Notes: a model not told the origin generated them from the sequence alone. A DNA stretch of 8,155 nucleotides from an uncultured Collinsella sp. (GCA_958419975.1 CATZIG010000082.1:1-8155); one strand, 5' to 3'. Positions 1 through 6,625 are shown, counted from the first letter of the stretch. A program made the numbers and translations.

Positions 1-399
1 GTTGGTGACGGCAAAGGTCTGCGTGAGGGTGGCGTCGCCGGTCAAGGCATAGGTCATGTTGAGCTTAAAGTGGAACGGGAACGCCTTGAGCGACTCGGGC
101 GTATCGGTAATCTCGTACGTTACCGAGGAGCCGTCCTCCGAAACCTCGACCAGCTTGTGCTCGACAATGCGAGCGAGTCCGTGGCGCGGCATCTCGCAGG
201 TGCCGGCCGCAGACGTTGCCGTGTTGTTGCGCAGCGAGCCCACAATAGGGAACAGGATGGGCGCGTGCTTGCCCCAAAAGGCCGGGTCGCCCTGCCACAG
301 ATACTCGTTGCCGTTGAGGGCAAGGCTCGTGAGCTGGGCGCCCATGGAATCGATGGCCGCGGTGAGGCCGCCGCGCTTGATGGTAGTGACGGTAGACAT
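1..399 (-). CDS. Aldose 1-epimerase family protein, N-terminal part (cut by window edge)
   Basis: The 133 codons present are the N-terminal part of a protein of the galactose mutarotase-like fold. Family members interconvert the alpha and beta anomers of aldoses in the cytoplasm. The sequence shows the hallmarks of the LacX-like branch: LWQGDPAFWGKHAPILFPIVG at residues 34-54, and MPRHGLAR at 70-77, in which His73 matches the conserved HG position of the family's active site. The start is ATG at 399-397, preceded by the strong ribosome binding site GGAGGAAG a few bases upstream. The C-terminal half, with the remaining catalytic residues, lies outside the window, so completeness cannot be judged. 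The substrate is unknown, since this branch includes proteins of undefined sugar specificity. The upstream gene on the same strand ends about 108 bp away, and I see no clear terminator or promoter between them. Confidence 0.85.
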   Translation of the reverse strand, partial: MSTVTTIKRGGLTAAIDSMGAQLTSLALNGNEYLWQGDPAFWGKHAPILFPIVGSLRNNTATSAAGTCEMPRHGLARIVEHKLVEVSEDGSSVTYEITDTPESLKAFPFHFKLNMTYALTGDATLTQTFAVTN

Positions 400-507
400 G
401 CTACTTCCTCCAAAAGTAAACAACAGTGTCGAGGGCTATTGTCCCACTCTTGGCGGCGGGACGGCAGGCGATTATTGAGTAGCCATAGCGGAATGAGTGG
501 CGGGCGC
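400..507. other. Short spacer between two minus-strand genes
   Basis: This 108-bp spacer separates the stop of the membrane protein from the start of the epimerase gene, both on the minus strand. It holds the epimerase ribosome binding site next to position 400. I see no convincing terminator hairpin with a T-run and no good -35/-10 pair, so co-transcription is possible but unproven. Confidence 0.4.
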
Positions 508-1377
508 CTACTGGGTATCCACGTAAAGGTCGAACCCGCCCTGCGGTGTAGTGTCGACCGTGTCGAGCGCCTGTGAGTTAAAGCTCACGGGGACCATGCG
601 CTTTGAGGCACGGAAGCGCGTACCGTCGGTGGCGACGGGCGGTTCATCGACGGTGAGCTCGTAGTCGCCGGGCTTAAGCTCGATGCCGTCACCAGCGGAA
701 TTGACGTATTGATACTCGTCAATCGTCTGCCCTTTGAGCGTGCGCCCCACGATGTGAATGAGCATTTGGCTGTCGCCGCGCGCGGTGTCCCACGTCGCGC
801 CGTCCTTGACCTCGACCGACACATGTACCGAGCGCGTGCGGCCGAGCGATTGCTCGATAGACATATCGACCTTGGCGGCGTCTTTTCGCTGTTGTTCAAC
901 ATGGCTCCAGACGTTTCCAATTACCGAGCATGCGATAACGCCGGCCATGAAGGCGATAAGGATGGGGCCGAGCGGAGAGCGACGTCCTGCATCTTCCTCG
1001 CGAGACAGATTGGGACGACGTGTGGGCGCGGGCGCCTGAGCACCCTGCGAGGGCACGTCGAGAATACTGAAGGATGCCGTGCTGCCGGGATCGATGGTGT
1101 GGCGCGGCTGCGGGGTCTTGGCCGGCGAGATGGACATGTCCGCCGGCTCACCGAGCGTGGCCGTGGCATCGGCCTTAGCCTCGTCGGCCTCGGCCTGAGC
1201 CCAAGCTTGTTCGAAGGTCAGAGGCTCGACGGGGTCGAGGGCGGCGTCCGAGTCGGCGGCGACGTCGTTGCCGGTCTCGTCCTCGTCGCTCGACACGTCA
1301 CGCGGCGTGGGCTCGTCCCACTCCTCGTCCGGAGCCTCACCCTCGCTATACCACCATTCAAAGTTATCGATATCCAT
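508..1377 (-). CDS. Hypothetical single-pass membrane protein with acidic N-terminal half
   Basis: I do not recognise this 289-residue protein. Residues 1-80 are very acidic (many D/E, for example DEDETGND at 31-38) and rich in alanine and proline, which suggests a disordered segment. Residues 80-135 contain more Ser/Pro and end in a basic patch (RRPNLSREEDAGRR). One hydrophobic helix follows at about 136-157 (GPILIAFMAGVIACSVIGNVW). The positive residues before it predict an inside N-terminus and an outside C-terminus. The last 130 residues look like a small beta-rich domain, with a phrase resembling carboxypeptidase-regulatory or Ig-like folds (IELKPGDYELTVDEPP at 232-247). There is no signal peptide, lipobox or sortase motif. 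The start is ATG at 1377-1375 with AAGGGG upstream. A sensor or cell-envelope role would be a guess. Confidence 0.8.
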   Translation of the reverse strand: MDIDNFEWWYSEGEAPDEEWDEPTPRDVSSDEDETGNDVAADSDAALDPVEPLTFEQAWAQAEADEAKADATATLGEPADMSISPAKTPQPRHTIDPGSTASFSILDVPSQGAQAPAPTRRPNLSREEDAGRRSPLGPILIAFMAGVIACSVIGNVWSHVEQQRKDAAKVDMSIEQSLGRTRSVHVSVEVKDGATWDTARGDSQMLIHIVGRTLKGQTIDEYQYVNSAGDGIELKPGDYELTVDEPPVATDGTRFRASKRMVPVSFNSQALDTVDTTPQGGFDLYVDTQ

Positions 1378-1462
1378 ACGGGGCGCCCCTTAGGCCTCGC
1401 AAATAAACACTTGCTAGCCTTATACCCCCAGACGGCACGGCGGCTCGCCGGCACAGATAGGA

Positions 1463-1527
1463 AAACCATCACAACATTCGACGCTTTTCCTCGTTTTCGA
1501 GATTTTCATCGAATGTTGTGACGGTTT
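1463..1527. repeat. Long inverted repeat (19-bp arms, 27-bp loop)
   Basis: Arms 1463-1481 and 1509-1527 are reverse complements with one mismatch (1468 against 1522); the inner 13 bases, tcacaacattcga / tcgaatgttgtga, match perfectly. The loop contains ctcgttttcgag (1490-1501), itself a small stem, nearly concentric with the large one. No T-run follows either arm, so a classical intrinsic terminator is unlikely. A dispersed palindromic intergenic element is the best guess. Confidence 0.8.
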
Positions 1528-1546
1528 GGGCGGCAGCCGCGCCGCG

Positions 1547-1579
1547 AATGTGACAAAGAGACTGTCCCTTTGTCACATT
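1547..1579. repeat. tgtgacaaag palindrome, copy 1
   Basis: The arms aatgtgacaaag (1547-1558) and ctttgtcacatt (1568-1579) are perfect reverse complements around a 9-base centre. Two related elements occur at 5079-5110 and 6626-6658, so this is a dispersed repeat family. It lies just upstream of the MFS gene, inside the in-frame extension of that gene, which argues against the upstream ATG at 1526. Confidence 0.85.
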
Positions 1580-1636
1580 CTGTTAGAGTTGCAGGGATTG
1601 AATCCCGCTTATTCATGCGACATTGGAGTGACAACC

Positions 1637-2890
1637 TTGACCGCCGCAACCACGCCAAAAAGTAAGTCAACTGCCGCCGCGCTCTCCCCCGCACGCACCA
1701 AGCTCTGCCTGGCGCTGCTCGTGCTGTTGGGATTCTCGCTCGGCTGCTCCGAGTTCGTGGTCATCGGCATCGAAAGCGACCTAGCGACGGAACTCGGCGT
1801 ATCGCTTGCCACCGCAGGCCAACTTATTAGCGTGTTCGCACTGGTCTACGCTATCGCGACGCCGGCGCTCGCGCTCAGCACGGGGCGCTTCCGTCGTTAC
1901 CAGCTGCTCGTGTGCTATAGCATCGTCTTTGTGCTCGGCAACCTGGTCATGGCGTTGGCGCCCAACTTCCAGGTGCTGTTTATCTCGCGTATTGTCCTGG
2001 GCTCCGTCTCGGGTGCGCTGCTCGCCGTGGGCGTGACGTACATCCCCGAGCTGCTATCCCCGCAGCAAACTTCGCTTGCCATCTCGGTGGTGTACGGCGC
2101 GTTTTCCGTGGCGATGGTCTTTGTCACTTCAATCGGCAAGTTTGTGGCCGACACGCTCGATTGGCACGTGGCCATGTACGGCACGCTGACCTTTGCCGTT
2201 TTGATCTGCGGAGCGCTCGTGGCGTTTATGCCGCGCGCTGGGCAAACCGACGAGCCCGCCACTTTTCGCGAGCAGGCGGGTCTGCTACGCGAGCCGAGCA
2301 TCGTCACCGGCATGCTCATCTTTTTGTTTGGCGTGGGGTCGGTCTACGTTTTCTATGGCTACGTGACGCCTTATCTTGAGCAGGTGCTGGGCATGGGCAC
2401 GGTCGAAGCCAGCACCACGCTCATGGCCTACGGCGTGTTCTGCCTGATCTCGAACATCTTGGGCGGATGGATCGACGCGCGCTTTGGCATGAAGGCGCTA
2501 CTCGTGACGTTTGTGCTGCAGGCGGCGGCATTGTTTGGGCTGTTTGCCGTAGGCGCTGCCATGCCGCTCGCACTTATCTTTGTCTTTAGTCTGGCAATGC
2601 TCATGTACCTGTTCTCAGTGTCGTGCATCACGCACTTTATGGATGTGGCACGCAGCCGCCACCCCAAGTCGATGGTACTCGCAAGTTCGGTTGAGCCCAT
2701 GGCGTTTAACGTCGGCATCTCGTTTGGCACCGCAGTGGGCGGCGCCGTGGTAAGCGGAGTTGGCATTGCATATGTAGGCGCGGTCGGTGCCGTGTTCTCG
2801 CTTGTAGCCTGGGCGCTCACGCTGGTGACGATTAAGTTGGCTCGCTGGGAGCGCCGTCGTCAATCAGCACAGCCCCGGATGCAGGCATAG
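1637..2890 (+). CDS. MFS transporter, drug/sugar efflux type (DHA1, AraJ-like)
   Basis: This is a 417-residue integral membrane protein with about 12 hydrophobic helices in two halves, separated by a polar loop at about 200-218. That is the usual size and layout of a major facilitator exporter, which couples substrate extrusion to proton entry. The phrase SEFVVIGI at residues 38-45 in helix 1 is typical of the DHA1/AraJ group. GGWIDARFGMK at about 276-286 resembles the loop motif A in the second half. Start choice: the frame is open from ATG 1526, but that stretch runs through the dispersed palindrome. TTG at 1637 has GGAG (1625-1628) at 8-nt spacing and is preferred; GTG at 1628 overlaps that site. 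The substrate cannot be inferred. The gene stands alone, divergent from the membrane-protein gene. Confidence 0.88.
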   Translation: MTAATTPKSKSTAAALSPARTKLCLALLVLLGFSLGCSEFVVIGIESDLATELGVSLATAGQLISVFALVYAIATPALALSTGRFRRYQLLVCYSIVFVLGNLVMALAPNFQVLFISRIVLGSVSGALLAVGVTYIPELLSPQQTSLAISVVYGAFSVAMVFVTSIGKFVADTLDWHVAMYGTLTFAVLICGALVAFMPRAGQTDEPATFREQAGLLREPSIVTGMLIFLFGVGSVYVFYGYVTPYLEQVLGMGTVEASTTLMAYGVFCLISNILGGWIDARFGMKALLVTFVLQAAALFGLFAVGAAMPLALIFVFSLAMLMYLFSVSCITHFMDVARSRHPKSMVLASSVEPMAFNVGISFGTAVGGAVVSGVGIAYVGAVGAVFSLVAWALTLVTIKLARWERRRQSAQPRMQA

Positions 2891-2975
2891 GGGCGAACAT
2901 AGCCCAAGGTGGCGAGCAACCGGTGAAAACCGTCCCATACGAGTAGTGTTTATCCGCCTGCAAGCTCCAGCAGTG

Positions 2976-3072
2976 CAATTTCGTGTACTTCAGATACACA
3001 CTTTTCTACTATTTCGTGTATTCCAAATACATGAAATCGTACTAAACTATGTATCTGAAGTACACGAAATTG
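2976..3072 (+). promoter_or_regulatory. Three-unit dyad array, 33-bp period, before ATPase 1
   Basis: Three 17-bp dyad units start at 2983, 3016 and 3049, exactly 33 bp apart. Each has the form 5-7-5: gtgta-N7-tacac, gtgta-N7-tacat and atgta-N7-tacac. Flanking atttc / gaaat extends the dyads. Units 1 and 3 are also reverse complements of each other (2976-2998 against 3050-3072, 23 bp perfect), so the whole 97-bp block is one concentric imperfect palindrome. The last unit ends just before the ribosome binding site of the ATPase gene. A TACTAA or TAAACT -10-like sequence (3040-3048) sits between units 2 and 3. The layout suits cooperative binding by a dimeric repressor. The regulator is unknown. 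Confidence 0.7.
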
Positions 3073-3085
3073 GAAAGGCGGCCCC

Positions 3086-4456
3086 ATGCGCAGATCAATC
3101 GAATCCGTTATCGAATCATGGGCGACAAAGGACGCGTCGCGCCCCCTCCTCATCCGTGGTGCGCGACGCGTAGGCAAAACGTACGTTGCCGAGGAAATCG
3201 GCAGACGAATCGCCGGCGATGCGTTTGTCAAACTCGACTTTCAGACCGATCTTGAGCTGATCGCTCCGCTGTTCGACTGTCCCACCGACGACGTTGACGC
3301 CATCGTGGCGCGAATCTCAGACTATAAACGCACCCCCATTCGCAAAGAAACCGCCTTCATCCTGTTTGACGAGGTGCAGCTCTGCGAACGGGCGCTCAAC
3401 TCGCTTCGCTTTTTTTCGGGTTCGGGCTGGCGCATATGCGCGACCGGCAGTCAGCTCGGCGTCGCCACGCGCAAGCGCAAGTTGCCTTTTCCCAGCGGCG
3501 TTCGTCAAGAGACCATGCATCCTATGTCGTTCGAGGAGTTTCTCTGGGCGCTCGACGAGGAGCAGATGGCCAATGCCATTCGTACCCACGCCGGCACGCT
3601 CGAGACCTACGCCGCGCACCAAGCCGCGCTCAGCCTGTTTCATCGATACCAGATCGTGGGCGGCATGCCCGCCGCCGTCAACGCATATCGCAAGACGTTA
3701 TCCATCGAGGATGCGCGCGTCGAGCAGCGCGAAATCGACGAGACCTATACCGCCGATATGACCGACCCCGAAAACGGGATCAGCGGCGTGGCGGCGCGCA
3801 AGGTCTGGCGCTCCATTCCGTCCCAGCTGCTGAGATCGTCCACAAAAAAATTCAAGTACTCCGAGGTCGAACGCGGAGGCCGTCGCGCCAAGCTTATCGA
3901 GCCGCTCGACTGGCTCGAAGGCGCCGGCATCATATCGGTCAACAACCTGACCGAAGGCATCGAGCCTCCCCTCGTTCCCTTCGACGACGAAGATGGAAGT
4001 TTCTTTAAGGTCTATCTTCTCGATACCGGCCTCATGTTCTACAAACTCGGCATCAACCCGCGGCTCTGGCTCGACCTCAAAGAGGATTCCGCCATAGCGC
4101 TATCTTCCGACTTCCGAGGCGCCCTGGCGGAAAACTCGGTCATGCAAGCATTTTCGGGCAATAGCTTGCAGACGTATTACTGGGTGCCGCCGTCGTCTTG
4201 GAAGACGACCGGCGAGCTCGATTTTTTACTTCAGACCGACCGTATGGAAATTGTGCCCGTCGAAGTAAAGTCCGCACGTAACGTGCGCGCGAGAACCCTC
4301 GGGTCGTTTATGGACAAAGCCCGATCGCCATATGCCTACATTTTGTCCGAGAACAATTTTTCCCGCAGCGAAACCGATGACGGGCGCGAGCTGCGCCACC
4401 TCCCCTTGTACGCAGCGGGCTTTATTGGAGCAAACTGCCTCAAGAGCAGTCTGTAA
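3086..4456 (+). CDS. ATP-binding protein, AAA_14/DUF4143 family (ATPase 1)
   Basis: This 456-residue protein has the two-part build of the AAA/DUF4143 family, whose biological role is poorly defined. The N-terminal P-loop ATPase shows Walker A GARRVGKT at 25-32, Walker B FILFDEVQ at 91-98 and a sensor-like ATGS at 119-122. MHPMSFEEFLWAL (144-156) and YQIVGGMPAAV (188-198) are family signatures. The C-terminal domain carries GELDFLLQ at 376-383 and VPVEVKSAR at 390-398, which fits the D...ExK pattern of the PD-(D/E)XK nuclease-like fold, with Asp379, Glu393 and Lys395 present. ATG 3086 follows GGAAAGG (3072-3078) at good spacing. It is preceded by a 33-bp-period dyad array and followed 33 bp later by the phosphatase gene. 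A paralogue lies at 5123-6484 on the other strand. The cytoplasmic location is inferred from the lack of membrane segments. Confidence 0.9.
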   Translation: MRRSIESVIESWATKDASRPLLIRGARRVGKTYVAEEIGRRIAGDAFVKLDFQTDLELIAPLFDCPTDDVDAIVARISDYKRTPIRKETAFILFDEVQLCERALNSLRFFSGSGWRICATGSQLGVATRKRKLPFPSGVRQETMHPMSFEEFLWALDEEQMANAIRTHAGTLETYAAHQAALSLFHRYQIVGGMPAAVNAYRKTLSIEDARVEQREIDETYTADMTDPENGISGVAARKVWRSIPSQLLRSSTKKFKYSEVERGGRRAKLIEPLDWLEGAGIISVNNLTEGIEPPLVPFDDEDGSFFKVYLLDTGLMFYKLGINPRLWLDLKEDSAIALSSDFRGALAENSVMQAFSGNSLQTYYWVPPSSWKTTGELDFLLQTDRMEIVPVEVKSARNVRARTLGSFMDKARSPYAYILSENNFSRSETDDGRELRHLPLYAAGFIGANCLKSSL

Positions 4457-4489
4457 GCCCTGCGCGACCGCCTAGAAAGGAAGCCGCTC

Positions 4490-4936
4490 ATGCAACGCAT
4501 TCTTTTTATCTGCTATGGAAACATCTGTCGCTCGACGATGGCTGAGTCCGTGTTTACCGAGCTGGTGCGGCGCGCCGGGCGCGCGGGCGAGTTTGTCATC
4601 GATTCCGCGGCGACTTCAACTGAGGAGATTGGCAACCCGCCGCATCATGGCACGGTCACCAAGCTGCGTGAAGTCGGGATTCCCGTCGTTGCGCACCGTG
4701 CCCGCCAGGTGCGTCGCGCGGAGTATGGCGACTGGGACCACATTGTCTATATGGACGACGAGAACGCCCGCGGCCTGTACCGAATTTTTGGGAAGGACCC
4801 CGATGGCAAGATCTCGCGCCTGCTCGATTGGACCGATCGCCCCGGCGACGTGGCCGACCCCTGGTACACCGGCAATTTCGATGCCACGTACCGCGACGTG
4901 CTCGCCGGTTGCACCGCTATGCTCGAGCAACTGTAG
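4490..4936 (+). CDS. Low-molecular-weight protein-tyrosine phosphatase
   Basis: The 148-residue length is normal for this family of cytoplasmic enzymes, which remove phosphate from protein tyrosines through a cysteinyl-phosphate intermediate. The P-loop CYGNICRS lies at 8-15, giving nucleophile Cys8, the second Cys13 and Arg14 in the CX5R motif. The family usually continues with Pro, but here there is Thr16. The C-terminal DPWYTGNF at 123-130 holds the general acid Asp123. VYMDDENARGL at 86-96 matches the conserved central segment. The start is ATG 4490 with AGGAAG upstream. It lies only 33 bp after ATPase 1 on the same strand, with no terminator seen between them, so co-transcription is likely. 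In bacteria such enzymes often act against tyrosine kinases of polysaccharide export, but no such genes are visible here, so its substrate is unknown. Confidence 0.93.
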   Translation: MQRILFICYGNICRSTMAESVFTELVRRAGRAGEFVIDSAATSTEEIGNPPHHGTVTKLREVGIPVVAHRARQVRRAEYGDWDHIVYMDDENARGLYRIFGKDPDGKISRLLDWTDRPGDVADPWYTGNFDATYRDVLAGCTAMLEQL

Positions 4937-4979
4937 GCGCTCGGGCGGCGCGGGCGCACGGGCCACGCCATCGGCATAA

Positions 4980-5075
4980 AACGGGCGTGGATTTTCTCCC
5001 ACTTTGAGCGTTCGAGTGCGCTATAAACGGGAGAAAATCCACGCTCGTTATCTCGGTGGGAGAAAATCAACGCTC
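4980..5075. repeat. Inverted/direct repeat cluster of gggagaaaatc[c/a]acgct
   Basis: Arms 4980-5000 and 5029-5049 are reverse complements with one mismatch over 21 bp; the core gcgtggattttctccc (4985-5000) against gggagaaaatccacgc (5029-5044) is perfect, with a 28-base loop. A third copy, gggagaaaatcaacgct, at 5058-5074 repeats the right arm in direct orientation, 29 bp further on, with one substitution. It would form a strong hairpin in RNA from either strand. Confidence 0.85.
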
Positions 5076-5078
5076 ATG

Positions 5079-5110
5079 AATGTGACAAAGGAACTGCCCC
5101 TTTGTCACAT
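5079..5110. repeat. tgtgacaaag palindrome, copy 2
   Basis: Arms atgtgacaaagg (5080-5091) and cctttgtcacat (5099-5110) match perfectly around a 7-base centre. It belongs to the same family as the elements at 1547-1579 and 6626-6658, and lies 12 bp past the stop codon of ATPase 2. Confidence 0.85.
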
Positions 5111-5122
5111 CCGGGACTAGCC

Positions 5123-6484
5123 CTAGACCGGCTTGACCTCCAGCTTTATCCCCTCGGCGCAGGAGTCGCCCAAAACATCCGAAAGGGCCCAGGTCGCATA
5201 TAGCGGCAAATAGAGAACCGCTCCGTTGCGCTCAACGTTGCCTCTCGAGAAAACAATCCCGAGCCTTACGCCATATTCAGCCGTATCAAGCACATGACCG
5301 AGCGCAGCGTGCGCGTGGTAATAGGAGCCCGATTTAACCTCAATCGGAACAGCCGTCCCATCCGGTCCATCGACCACAAAGTCCACTTCACCGCGCTTTT
5401 TTGTCTGATAGTAGTAAAGCTGGCGATTTTGGGCAGCCAGCTGCTGGGCCACCACGTTTTCGTAAATGCCGCCCAGATTGGGCTCCTTGCTATCAAGATA
5501 CGCCGCTTGGGCGACTCCAACGGGGTAGCGCGCCATCAACATGCCCGTATCCGATTGATATAGCTTGAACTGCGATGGCCGTGCCGTCTTGAGCAGGGGC
5601 GATTTTGGCTCGGTTACGATATCGGCTTTGAGAGCAACGCCGGCATCGACAAGCCATACAAAATCTCGCTGATACTTCTCGTAGTGAGCCTTGGGATCAA
5701 TGGAATTGAGCATGAAGCGCTTGTTTTCGCCCTCGAGCATAATAGGGAGCTGATCGTAGATGCTCTGCACCTGCAGGGCTCGCCCGCTTGCATACTTGGA
5801 GATATCCCGCCGGTACTGTTCGTTGAGCTCTGACTGCAGCTGACGAACAGAGGCAAGGTCGCCCTGCGTGTCAAGGAAACGCTGCACGACCTCCGGCATT
5901 CCGCCGACAACGGTATAGGTCCTGAAGTTTGCCATCATCGCGTCATGAATGTAACCAGGAATGGGCTTCTCGTTGATGCACGCGTCGCGTATCGTTTGGC
6001 GAGCCCCTTCGCTCACCCCGATTGCCCAGCAAAACTCCTCAAAATCGAGCGGGAACATCCTAAGCTCGTGGACATACCCCACGGGATAGGACCTGACGCC
6101 CTTGAACTGGGTCCCGAGCATTGACCCCGAAAACGCCCAGCGGCACCTCCCGTCCTCAACAAGGAACTTTGCCATCGTCATGATGTCGGGGGCCTCTTGG
6201 ACCTCATCGATAAACACGAGCGTTTTGCCTGGTGCAATCGACTTTCCCGAAAGAAGCGTCACCCTGCTGATGAAATCATCGGCATCCCGCGCCTCGAGAA
6301 GAGCATCTTTTGCCTGGCGATTTTCCATGAGGTTAAGCTCGATGTAGGTTGCATGGTTGGCTTTGCCAAATGCGCGAATCGAATAGCTTTTGCCGATCTG
6401 GCGAGAACCCGTAATGAACAAGGCCTTTTGCTCGGAAGACTTCAGCCAACGCTCCAGCTCTGCCGCTATTTTCCTGCGCAGCAT
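5123..6484 (-). CDS. ATP-binding protein, AAA_14/DUF4143 family (ATPase 2)
   Basis: This 453-residue paralogue of the 3086-4456 protein has the same two-domain build. It shows Walker A GSRQIGKS at 26-33, Walker B LVFIDEVQ at 89-96, the sensor-like FSGS at 118-121, FPLDFEEFCWAIG at 144-156 and VVGGMPEVV at 192-200. In the C-terminal part GEVDFVVD (365-372) and VPIEVKSGS (379-387) keep the Asp, Glu and Lys (Asp368, Glu382, Lys384) of a PD-(D/E)XK-like core. The two proteins are clearly diverged, so this is not a recent duplication. The chosen start is ATG 6484, because GAGGAG lies 7 nt upstream; ATG 6505 and TTG 6508 are in frame but lack a good site and fall in the upstream array. The gene points towards the phosphatase. 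Function beyond ATP binding is not established for the family. Confidence 0.9.
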   Translation of the reverse strand: MLRRKIAAELERWLKSSEQKALFITGSRQIGKSYSIRAFGKANHATYIELNLMENRQAKDALLEARDADDFISRVTLLSGKSIAPGKTLVFIDEVQEAPDIMTMAKFLVEDGRCRWAFSGSMLGTQFKGVRSYPVGYVHELRMFPLDFEEFCWAIGVSEGARQTIRDACINEKPIPGYIHDAMMANFRTYTVVGGMPEVVQRFLDTQGDLASVRQLQSELNEQYRRDISKYASGRALQVQSIYDQLPIMLEGENKRFMLNSIDPKAHYEKYQRDFVWLVDAGVALKADIVTEPKSPLLKTARPSQFKLYQSDTGMLMARYPVGVAQAAYLDSKEPNLGGIYENVVAQQLAAQNRQLYYYQTKKRGEVDFVVDGPDGTAVPIEVKSGSYYHAHAALGHVLDTAEYGVRLGIVFSRGNVERNGAVLYLPLYATWALSDVLGDSCAEGIKLEVKPV

Positions 6485-6503
6485 AGGCTCTCTCCTCAGT
6501 GTC

Positions 6504-6593
6504 ATCAAATGAAATGCAAAGTTTTATACGCTTGATTATCGATGAAACGCAGAATTTTTAGAACCTAAAATCAAATGAAATGCAGAGATTTGA
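6504..6593 (-). promoter_or_regulatory. Three-unit repeat array, 33-bp period, before ATPase 2
   Basis: Three related units lie exactly 33 bp apart: aatgaaatgcaaag (6508-6521), gatgaaacgcagaa (6541-6554) and aatgaaatgcagag (6574-6587). The farthest unit is flanked by a 6-bp dyad, tcaaat (6571-6576) and atttga (6588-6593). On the minus strand, TATAAA (6528-6523), a good -10 match, falls between the two gene-proximal units; no clear -35 was found. The nearest unit ends about 20 bp before the ATG at 6484, right beside the ribosome binding site. The spacing and placement mirror the array before ATPase 1, with a different unit sequence. Confidence 0.65.
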
Positions 6594-6625
6594 AATTATA
6601 AGCAAAAGAAGGGGCACCACCGGCG

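Larger units (their letters stand above)
1378..1636. promoter_or_regulatory. Divergent intergenic region between membrane protein and MFS genes
   Basis: This 259-bp spacer separates two divergent genes and must hold promoters for both. On the minus strand TATAAG (1424-1419) could be a -10 for the membrane-protein gene, but no convincing -35 is placed 16-18 bp before it. On the plus strand, a GGAG at 1625-1628 probably serves the transporter. The middle is taken up by two inverted repeats listed separately (1463-1527 and 1547-1579). The promoter calls are weak. Confidence 0.35.
4937..5122. other. Convergent spacer packed with inverted repeats
   Basis: This is the gap between the 3' ends of the phosphatase (plus) and ATPase 2 (minus). 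I see no gene. It contains the gggagaaaatc repeat cluster (4980-5075) and the second tgtgacaaag palindrome (5079-5110), both listed separately. Either hairpin could help end transcription from both sides, although neither has a typical T-run. Confidence 0.6.

Noticed and set aside
709..1521. 270-codon plus-strand open frame opposite the membrane-protein gene
   Set aside because: Its Arg/Gly-rich composition is typical of an antisense shadow. It also runs through the intergenic inverted repeat.
1526..1636. Upstream extension of the MFS protein from ATG 1526
   Set aside because: The added 37 residues are encoded by the dispersed palindrome, are not MFS-like, and there is no ribosome binding site before 1526.
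2976..3072. Short CRISPR-like array
   Set aside because: There are only three 17-bp units, and they are dyads with flanks related to each other. The intervals are not unique spacers, and no cas genes are present.
2946..3173. Small protein with an 11-residue repeat (FRVLQIHTF / FRVFQIHEI / VSEVHEI) across the first array; a similar one on the minus strand
   Set aside because: The period of 33 bp is a multiple of three, so any frame gives an 11-residue repeat. Both strands give one, there is no ribosome binding site, and the reading frame runs into the ATPase gene.
3086..6484. Toxin-antitoxin or phage-defence island around the two ATPases
   Set aside because: There is no small partner gene, no integrase or transposase and no known defence domain next to them. 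The nuclease-like C-terminal pattern alone is not enough.
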